64,000 nucleotides of DNA, from assembly GCF_052119585.1 (NCBI RefSeq), contig NZ_JBGQOJ010000003.1, positions 1-64,000 on the forward strand, read 5' to 3'. This DNA is from JBGQOJ01 sp052119585 (GTDB lineage: Bacteria > Pseudomonadota > Alphaproteobacteria > Rhodobacterales > Rhodobacteraceae). The notes beneath the pieces are model-generated. The model saw only the letters and a list, made by a program, of their open reading frames with translations. It was not told the DNA's origin and did no database searches. The number at the start of each line of letters is the position of its first letter. Position 1 is the first letter of the stretch. Both the position numbers and the translations under genes were made by a program. This document shows, in pieces, positions 58,282 through 64,000 of this stretch.

Positions 58282-61092
58282 TCATACCAGTTCCTTTGCC
58301 GAAGCAGGGGGATGTGCAAGAGCCGATTCGATCGCCGCTTGCGCCTCTGCGGCGGCATGGGTCAACATATCGGCCAATGCATCAAGGCTGGCCGCGCCGG
58401 TTTCGCGCAGGACAAATGCGGTGCCGCCAATCCCCACATCCCCGGGCACAAGCGGTCCGTCGGTCAGCAACCGCGCCGCCGATTGCAGCCGCCACATCAG
58501 CCGATAGGAATGCGCCATCGCGTTTGCCCCGGCCTGCGGCAGCCATCCCGACCGCACCCCTGCGGCCAGCTGGTCTTCGACCCGCGCCGACGGATCGCCC
58601 GCCATCAGGGCTGCGGCCTGCGCCACAAGCTCCACGTCCTGCAAGCGGCCCGGTCCCAATTTCGCCTCCCAGGCACCTTTCGCCGGTTTTGCCTCGGCGA
58701 TCCGTGTGCGCATGTCCAACACATCCGCCAGTGTCTTTTGCGGTGCGCCCTTTTTCGACAGCAGATGCAAGCGGAAGGTTTCGACCGCCTTTGCCAAAGC
58801 CGGATCGCCTGCAACGGGTCGTGCGCGGGTCAGGGCAAGGTGTTCCCATGTCCAGGCCTCGTCCAGTTGATAGCTTTGGAAGGCGTCAAGCGACGTGGCA
58901 ACCGGCCCCTGCCGCCCAGAGGGCCGCAACCGCATGTCGACCTCGTAAAGTCGCCCTTCGGATGTTTGCACCGTCACCGCCGTCACCAAGGCCTGCGTCA
59001 GCCGCGCGTAATAGGGTCGTGTGGCCAGCGGGCGTCGGCCCTCTGACATCTCGACCCCCTCGCCATCGTAGATAACGATCAGGTCAAGGTCCGAGTGGGC
59101 GTTCAGCCTCCCCGCCCCCAGCGACCCCATGCCCAGCACCACGGCACCTTTGCCCGGCGGGCATCCATGTTTCGCCTCGAACTCGGCAAGCACAGCGGGC
59201 CACATACCGCCGATCACCGCGCTGGCAAGGTCGGCATACTGGCGCCCCGCGCGATCCGCGTCGATCAGCCCCCGCAGGTGGTGAACCCCGACGCGAAAGT
59301 GCCATTCCTTCATCCAGCGTCGCGCGCTGTCGAGTTTCGCCTCGTAGTCGGGCACCTCTGCCAGATGTGCGGACAACTGGTCTTTTAGCGCTGTTTCGCC
59401 GGGCCATTCATCAAAGAACGCACCCCCGATGACCGCATCGAAGACACTGGAATTGCGCGACAGGTACCGCGCCAGCGCAGGCGCGGTGGAGCATATATCG
59501 ACAATCAGATCAATCAGTTGCGGGTTCGCGTCAAAGAGAGAGAACAGTTGCACACCGGCGGGCAACCCGGCCAGGAAACCGTCCATCTGCACAAGCGCCT
59601 CGTCCGGTTTGGCGGCCCGTGCGAGCCGCGACAAAAGTTCGGGTTTCAGGCGCCGGAAAATCTCGACAGCCCGTTCAGACCGCAGCGCGGGGTAGGTCGG
59701 CCAGCGGCTGGTGATCTGCCTCGCGGTCTCGCTCAATTCTGGCGCGGGGGGGACGGCAGAGGGGGCAAAGAACCCCTCTGTCAGGTCGTTCACGCGGATC
59801 AGGCGGGCCTTGATCGCGGCCCGCATCGCCTGCGTGTCACCCTGCCCCATGAACCGTGCCAACCGGTCGAACCCGTCGGCGTTCTGCGGCAGGTCGTGGG
59901 TTTGCGCGTCGTTGATCATTTGCAGCCGGTGTTCGACCTCGCGGTGGGCGCGATATTCAGTGGTCAGAACCTCTGCCACATCGGCGGGCACCCAGCCCTT
60001 GTCCACCAGCGCCGCCAGCGACTTGACCGTTTCGCGCCCACGCAGGTCGGGGTCGCGGCCACCTGCGATAATCTGGCGGGTCTGGGTGAAGAACTCGATC
60101 TCGCGGATGCCCCCCAATCCCAGCTTCAGGTTATAGCCTTCCAGCGCGATGCCCGATTTCGACACATGCAGGCCCTTGTGGTCGCGGATCCGCAGCCGCA
60201 TGTCATGGGCGTCCTGAATGGCGGCAAAATCCAGATGTTTGCGCCAGACGAACGGGCGCAGCCGGTCAAGATAGCGCCAGCCCGCGTCCAGATCGCCGCC
60301 GCAGGGCCGCGCCTTGATGTGCGCGGCACGTTCCCATGTGCGCCCGACGCTTTCATAATACCGCTCTGCCGCATCCATAGAGGTGCAGACCGGCGTGACC
60401 GAAGGGTCGGGCCGCAGCCGCAAATCGGTGCGAAAAACATAGCCCTCGCCGGTCAGGTCTGACAGCATCGCGGTCATCCGACGGGTCACGCGGATAAAGG
60501 CGGCGCGGGCATCCATGTAATCGGCGGGATCGAACCGATCCTCGTCGAACAGCATGATCAGGTCTATGTCACTTGAATAATTCAGCTCGAACGCCCCCAT
60601 CTTGCCCATGGCAAGCGCCACCATGCCCCCCGCGGTTGCCGCGTCGGCCTCTGTCAGGCCGGGGATCTTGCCACGGGCGATTTCGGCCCCGACAAGTGCT
60701 TTCATCGAGGTATCGACCGCCAGATCGGCCAGCCGCGTCAGCGCCCCCGTCACCTGTTCCAGCGACCAGACGCCGCCCAGATCGGCAAGGGCGGTCAGAA
60801 CCGCAACGCGCCGCTTTGCCTGACGCAGGGCATCGGCAAGACCGGACAGCGGGGTTTGCGATGCCACGTGCAGCACGTCGTTCAGGGCAGTTTCGGGGGC
60901 TCCCGACAGCGCCTCGCGCAGCCAGTCCGCCTCGCGCAGCATAAGGCCGTTCAGATAGGGGCTGCATCCCCCCGCCCCCTCGGTCAGGTCGGCGATTTCG
61001 GGGGGCATATCGGCGAACAGGGCACGGGCATCGGCGCCGCGTTCGGGGTCATAGGCGATGGGGCAGCGGGTGATACGGGATGCGAATGTCAT
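58282..61092 (-). CDS. glnE: Bifunctional glutamine synthetase adenylyltransferase/adenylyl-removing enzyme
   Basis: A 936-residue enzyme that adenylylates and deadenylylates glutamine synthetase under PII control. The two nucleotidyltransferase domains are seen as LNYSSDIDLIMLFDEDRF near residue 180 (deadenylylase half) and RLNAHSDLDLIVIYDGEG near 670 (adenylylase half), each with the G-S-D-x-D pattern; a PII-binding helical region lies between. The ATG at 61092 is chosen from family N-termini; no strong ribosome binding site is seen. Confidence 0.93.
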   Translation of the reverse strand: MTFASRITRCPIAYDPERGADARALFADMPPEIADLTEGAGGCSPYLNGLMLREADWLREALSGAPETALNDVLHVASQTPLSGLADALRQAKRRVAVLTALADLGGVWSLEQVTGALTRLADLAVDTSMKALVGAEIARGKIPGLTEADAATAGGMVALAMGKMGAFELNYSSDIDLIMLFDEDRFDPADYMDARAAFIRVTRRMTAMLSDLTGEGYVFRTDLRLRPDPSVTPVCTSMDAAERYYESVGRTWERAAHIKARPCGGDLDAGWRYLDRLRPFVWRKHLDFAAIQDAHDMRLRIRDHKGLHVSKSGIALEGYNLKLGLGGIREIEFFTQTRQIIAGGRDPDLRGRETVKSLAALVDKGWVPADVAEVLTTEYRAHREVEHRLQMINDAQTHDLPQNADGFDRLARFMGQGDTQAMRAAIKARLIRVNDLTEGFFAPSAVPPAPELSETARQITSRWPTYPALRSERAVEIFRRLKPELLSRLARAAKPDEALVQMDGFLAGLPAGVQLFSLFDANPQLIDLIVDICSTAPALARYLSRNSSVFDAVIGGAFFDEWPGETALKDQLSAHLAEVPDYEAKLDSARRWMKEWHFRVGVHHLRGLIDADRAGRQYADLASAVIGGMWPAVLAEFEAKHGCPPGKGAVVLGMGSLGAGRLNAHSDLDLIVIYDGEGVEMSEGRRPLATRPYYARLTQALVTAVTVQTSEGRLYEVDMRLRPSGRQGPVATSLDAFQSYQLDEAWTWEHLALTRARPVAGDPALAKAVETFRLHLLSKKGAPQKTLADVLDMRTRIAEAKPAKGAWEAKLGPGRLQDVELVAQAAALMAGDPSARVEDQLAAGVRSGWLPQAGANAMAHSYRLMWRLQSAARLLTDGPLVPGDVGIGGTAFVLRETGAASLDALADMLTHAAAEAQAAIESALAHPPASAKELV

Positions 61093-61129
61093 AAGCGCAG
61101 GATGATGTGGTCTGCGGGTGGGGTCAACG

Positions 61130-61153
61130 GGTCTTGATGTGGGTCTTGATGTG
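61130..61153. repeat. Tandem 12-base duplication GGGTCTTGATGT
   Basis: Two adjacent copies of GGGTCTTGATGT lie in the spacer between the divergent glnE and ybaK genes. It may be a simple slippage duplication or paired binding sites. Confidence 0.45.
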
Positions 61154-61195
61154 GGGCCCGCGCCGCGCAATAGTCACCAAAACCCGGAGCCCCCG

Positions 61196-61666
61196 ATGAG
61201 CAAAAGCCTGAAACGCGTGGAACGCGCCCTGACCGAGGCCGGATTGGCGGCGCGCATTCTGGAAATGAGTGCAGAAACCCGTACAGCGGCCCAGGCGGCA
61301 GAGGCGGCAGGTTGCGCACTGGACCAGATCGCCAAGTCGATCATCTTTCGTGGCGAGTTGTCCGGCACCGCCCTTTTGTTTCTGACGGCGGGCGGCAACC
61401 GGGTCTGCGCCGACAAGGCAAGCGCGCTGGCGGGCCAACCCCTTGGCAAGGCCGACGCCGGCCTGATCCGGGCGCAAACCGGCTTTGCCATCGGGGGTGT
61501 CTCGCCGTTCGGGCATCTGACCCCGATCACCGCCTTCATGGACCCCAGGTTGATGGAATTCGACGTGGTTTGGGCCGCAGCGGGCACGCCGCGCCATATA
61601 TTTGCGGTTGATCCGAAGGAAATTCGGCGCATAACTGGCGCGCAAGTTTTTGATTTTGTTGGCTGA
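61196..61666 (+). CDS. YbaK/EbsC-family aminoacyl-tRNA editing protein
   Basis: A 156-residue protein of the YbaK/ProX fold that deacylates mischarged tRNAs. The blocks LDQIAKSIIFRG (with the catalytic Lys region), LFLTAGGNRVCADKASALAGQPLGKAD and FAIGGVSPFGHLTP (the GXXP-type loop near the end) are all present. The ATG at 61196 is chosen; a longer frame from 61118 runs through the tandem repeat. Which tRNA it edits is not evident. Confidence 0.88.
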   Translation: MSKSLKRVERALTEAGLAARILEMSAETRTAAQAAEAAGCALDQIAKSIIFRGELSGTALLFLTAGGNRVCADKASALAGQPLGKADAGLIRAQTGFAIGGVSPFGHLTPITAFMDPRLMEFDVVWAAAGTPRHIFAVDPKEIRRITGAQVFDFVG

Positions 61667-61676
61667 TACGAAATAA

Positions 61677-61693
61677 TGTAAATAATGTTTACA
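61677..61693. promoter_or_regulatory. Inverted repeat TGTAAA-N5-TTTACA upstream of the DUF2852 gene
   Basis: Perfect six-base arms separated by five bases lie about 90 bases before the DUF2852 start in a short AT-rich patch. It could be an operator; the spacing does not match the TGT-N12-ACA photosynthesis box. Confidence 0.35.
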
Positions 61694-61780
61694 TCACCCC
61701 TTGCGAAAACCGCCTGCCCTTCCGATCTTGGTAATGTGAAAGACATTCACATACACATCAACCCGAACCGGAGCATTCGC

Positions 61781-62176
61781 ATGAGCACTGTCGCACAATG
61801 GCCTGGCCAAGCCGAAACCTGGCTGGACGAACGTGGCAAAGGCGCCTGGATCGCCGCCATGGTCCTTGGATTCATCTTTTTCTGGCCTGTGGGTCTTGCC
61901 CTTCTGGCCTATATGATCTGGAGCAAACGCATGTTTACCCGTAGCAAATGCGGCACCCGCCGTGACCGTCACGCCCGAATGGGGGCCTTCCAGTCCTCTG
62001 GCAACATGGCGTTCGACGCCTATAAGGCCGACACCTTGCAGCGTCTGGAAGAAGAGCAGCAGACCTTCGAGGCCTTCCTTGCCCGTCTGCGGCACGCAAA
62101 AGACAAGGCAGAGTTCGACCAGTTCATGGATGATCGCGCCTCCAGACCGCGCGAAAGCACACCGACTGACGTCTGA
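61781..62176 (+). CDS. DUF2852 membrane protein
   Basis: A 131-residue protein with a hydrophobic segment of about 25 residues (AWIAAMVLGFIFFWPVGLALLAYMIW) after an N-terminal tail, and a charged helical C-terminus (RLEEEQQTFEAFLARLRHAKDKAEFDQFMDDRA). This is the DUF2852 family pattern. The ATG at 61781 follows GGAG. Function unknown; the acidic/basic C-terminal helix suggests a coiled coil. Confidence 0.8.
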   Translation: MSTVAQWPGQAETWLDERGKGAWIAAMVLGFIFFWPVGLALLAYMIWSKRMFTRSKCGTRRDRHARMGAFQSSGNMAFDAYKADTLQRLEEEQQTFEAFLARLRHAKDKAEFDQFMDDRASRPRESTPTDV

Positions 62177-62242
62177 TACATAACATGTGGCCCCCGACAC
62201 AGGGGGGCCGCCCTTTTCTTTCCGTCCAAAGGCACGTATCCC

Positions 62243-62698
62243 ATGTCTATGCCAGATCATCACTGGGGCCTTCCCGACCCCGATATGCACGCGGAATTCT
62301 ACGAAGGCGTCGCGTCCAAGCGGTTGGCGGCCTGGGTGATCGACACCCTGCTGATCATTGCCATCACGCTTTTGATGATCCCGCTGTCCTTCTTTGTGGC
62401 GCTGTTCTTTCTGCCTCTGGTGGGGATGGCTGTGAATATCCTGTACCGCGCCATTACCTTGTCGCGGCATTCCGCCACGCCGGGGATGCGGTTCATGGCC
62501 ATAGAGTTCCGCACGGCGCAGGGCCTGCGCATGGATACCGCCACGGCGCTGTTTCACACTTTGGGCTACACGCTGAGCATCGCGATGGTGTTTCCGCAGA
62601 TCGTGTCGATCTTTCTGATGCTGACAGGGCGACGCGGTCAGGGCCTGACCGACCATGCCCTGGGGACCGTCGCGATCAACCGCGCGGCGGATATCTAG
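62243..62698 (+). CDS. RDD-family membrane protein
   Basis: A 151-residue protein with three to four hydrophobic segments. The RDD signature is KRLAAWVIDTLLIIAITLLM near residue 30, where RDD has become AAWVID, and a second block reads FLPLVGMAVNILYRAITLSRHSATPGMRFMAIEF. Such proteins are thought to be transporters or channel-like; the function is open. Confidence 0.83.
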   Translation: MSMPDHHWGLPDPDMHAEFYEGVASKRLAAWVIDTLLIIAITLLMIPLSFFVALFFLPLVGMAVNILYRAITLSRHSATPGMRFMAIEFRTAQGLRMDTATALFHTLGYTLSIAMVFPQIVSIFLMLTGRRGQGLTDHALGTVAINRAADI

Positions 62699-62794
62699 CC
62701 GCAGTCAGGTGCCTGACCGCCTCGCTGATTCTGGGGGCTTGGCGTTTGGCAATGTGATTGCTAACCTGACCTTCGAAATAGCTTTGAAGATTCC

Positions 62795-63631
62795 ATGCGC
62801 CACACGCTGCCCCTTGCGCCCCAGTTCTATGTGACGGCTCCGCAGCCCTGCCCCTATCTGGAGGGCAGGCTGGAACGAAAGCTGTTCACGGCCCTGCAAG
62901 GGGATCATGCGGAAACCCTGAACGACGCTTTGTCGAAGCAAGGGTTCCGCCGCTCGCAGAATGTGCTGTATCGCCCGTCCTGCGCCGAATGCAGCGCCTG
63001 TTTATCGGCGCGCATCCGCGTCGCGGATTTCAGGCTGTCAAAAAGCCAGACCCGCGTTCTGCGCCGCAACAGCGACCTTACGCGCCGCTCGACATCGCCC
63101 TGGGCCACCGAAGAGCAATACGCCCTGTTCCGCAGCTATCTGGACAACCGCCATGCCGATGGCGGAATGGCGGACATGGATATTTTCGAATTTGCCGCAA
63201 TGATCGAGGAAACCCCGATCCGCAGCCGCGTGATCGAATACGCCGCCCCCCCGTCACCGGACAACCGGCGCGGCACGCTGTCGGCGGTGTGTCTGACGGA
63301 TGTGTTGGATGACGGGCTAAGCATGGTCTATTCCTTTTACGATCTGGCGCGGGAAAAGCTGTCGATGGGCACCTATGTGATCCTTGACCATATCCGCATC
63401 GCTCAGGAGGCGGGCCTGCCCTACGTCTATCTGGGCTATTGGGTGCCGGGCAGTCCCAAGATGGGCTATAAGGCCAAGTTCAGCGGGCTGGAGATTTACA
63501 AACGCGGCCGCTGGACATCCATAGGCAACCCCGAAGACCACCGATCGGACCCGCATCCCCTGACGGTCGATCCGATTTCCGAACAGGTGGCGCGGATCAA
63601 TTTGCCCGACACGATGTCGGTAAAAGGCTGA
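62795..63631 (+). CDS. bpt: Arginyl/leucyl-tRNA--protein transferase (Bpt-type, N-degron pathway)
   Basis: A 278-residue transferase that adds an amino acid to N-terminal acidic residues as an N-degron. The N-terminal block with CPYLEGRLERKLFT and the Cys-pattern RPSCAECSACLSARIRV near 70 (possible metal or substrate region) are seen. The C-terminal GNAT-like domain has YVILDHIRIAQEAGLPYVYLGYWVPGSPKMGYKAKFSGLEIY. The pattern is that of the Bpt/Ate family rather than Aat. Confidence 0.9.
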   Translation: MRHTLPLAPQFYVTAPQPCPYLEGRLERKLFTALQGDHAETLNDALSKQGFRRSQNVLYRPSCAECSACLSARIRVADFRLSKSQTRVLRRNSDLTRRSTSPWATEEQYALFRSYLDNRHADGGMADMDIFEFAAMIEETPIRSRVIEYAAPPSPDNRRGTLSAVCLTDVLDDGLSMVYSFYDLAREKLSMGTYVILDHIRIAQEAGLPYVYLGYWVPGSPKMGYKAKFSGLEIYKRGRWTSIGNPEDHRSDPHPLTVDPISEQVARINLPDTMSVKG

Positions 63632-63656
63632 CGGCCACAGGTGCTACCGCAAGGCC

Positions 63657-64000
63657 CTAGCCCGCTGTCCAGCCCCCGTCGATCAACAGCGACGCCCCTG
63701 TCATCATCGCCGAGGCATCGCTGGCCAGAAACACCACCGCCCCCATGATGTCCTCGACCTCGCCCACGCGGCCCAGTTTGATCTTGTCCAGAATCCACGC
63801 CTTTCGCACCGGATCGCGCAGTGTCTGCTCGCCCAGAGGGGTGCGGATAAAGGTTGGACACAGGGTGTTCACGCGGATGGATGCGGGGCCGAATTCTATC
63901 GCCATCGCCTTGGTGAAACCTTCGACCGCGTGTTTCGTGGCGCAATAAACCGCGCGGTCGATGCCGCCGACATGGCCCATTTGCGACGAGACATTGATCA
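63657..64000 (-). CDS. SDR-family oxidoreductase, C-terminal part, cut by the window edge
   Basis: The frame is open to the last base, so the N-terminal Rossmann part lies outside the window. The visible 114 residues begin near INVSSQMGH and contain the catalytic Ser (VSSQ) and the Tyr/Lys pair YCATK, followed by FGPASIRVNTLCPTFIRTPL and ending in the typical ASLLIDGGWTAG. A 3-oxoacyl-ACP reductase- or sugar dehydrogenase-type SDR is likely. An internal ATG at 63980 would be a poor start. Confidence 0.88.
   Translation of the reverse strand, partial: INVSSQMGHVGGIDRAVYCATKHAVEGFTKAMAIEFGPASIRVNTLCPTFIRTPLGEQTLRDPVRKAWILDKIKLGRVGEVEDIMGAVVFLASDASAMMTGASLLIDGGWTAG

Noticed and set aside
61677..61693. 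PpsR/CrtJ-type box (TGT-N12-ACA)
   Set aside because: The spacing between TGT and ACA is 11, and no photosynthesis genes are nearby.

Overview
The window looks like a chromosomal segment of a marine alphaproteobacterium of the Rhodobacteraceae (Roseobacter group). The grounds are high GC coding sequence on both strands, two complete TRAP transporters, ectoine-degradation genes, a BigR/SqrR-type sulfide-response locus, Entner-Doudoroff genes, a DksA with a degenerate zinc finger, and several small families I associate with that group. I saw no rRNA, tRNA or CRISPR array. The only mobile element sign is a transposase tail cut by the left edge.

Layout. 1-2.3 kb: IS5-type transposase remnant and a berberine-bridge-type FAD oxidoreductase. 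2.5-4.8 kb: a two-domain VOC dioxygenase-like enzyme and the cbpA-cbpM chaperone pair. 4.9-10.9 kb: a sulfide/persulfide oxidation locus made of an ArsR-type repressor, two half-size YeeE/YedE permeases, persulfide dioxygenase, a DUF442-SQR fusion and a SulP transporter, with two ATTC-N8-GAAT-like operators. 12.1-17.4 kb: ectoine degradation (doeX-doeD-doeA-doeB) followed by a row of decayed eutB-like, M24-like and eutA-like pseudogenes. 17.5-24.8 kb: a HAD phosphatase, then a malonate locus (GntR regulator, TRAP dctPQM, malonyl-CoA decarboxylase, malonyl-CoA synthetase). 24.8-32.4 kb: the most interesting locus, in which a GntR regulator and a Gfo/Idh/MocA enzyme face an SsuD-like flavin monooxygenase, an aldo-keto reductase, a flavin reductase and a TRAP transporter. 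32.5-41.6 kb: housekeeping genes (scpAB, nagZ, SPOR protein, argS, an antiporter, dgt, an A-type Fe-S carrier). 41.8-54.8 kb: xth, a flavoprotein hydroxylase, dksA, a MoxR-GNAT-DUF2927-VWA group, a creatinase-like M24 protein, DedA, an M48 protease, a PIN protein, an RlmI-like methyltransferase and a lipoprotein. 55.3-57.8 kb: edd-eda behind a LacI-type palindrome. 58-64 kb: glnE, ybaK, DUF2852, RDD, bpt and the C-terminal part of an SDR.

How the parts may work together. The 24.8-32.4 kb locus has the enzyme set of the sulfo-SMO route for sulfoquinovose: FMN monooxygenase, its flavin reductase and an aldehyde-reducing AKR. It has a TRAP transporter where an ABC system would be expected, and a Gfo/Idh protein that could be an NAD-dependent glycosidase. 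Glucose from such a route could enter the edd-eda pathway, and the cell also carries persulfide/sulfite metabolism; this link is inference.

A recurring structured element lies just behind three plus-strand genes (from 41585, 49267 and 57854), with partial copies near 17427, 32451 and 52314. It combines a terminator hairpin, two small GC hairpins and a longer inverted repeat, and no ordinary gene feature explains it.
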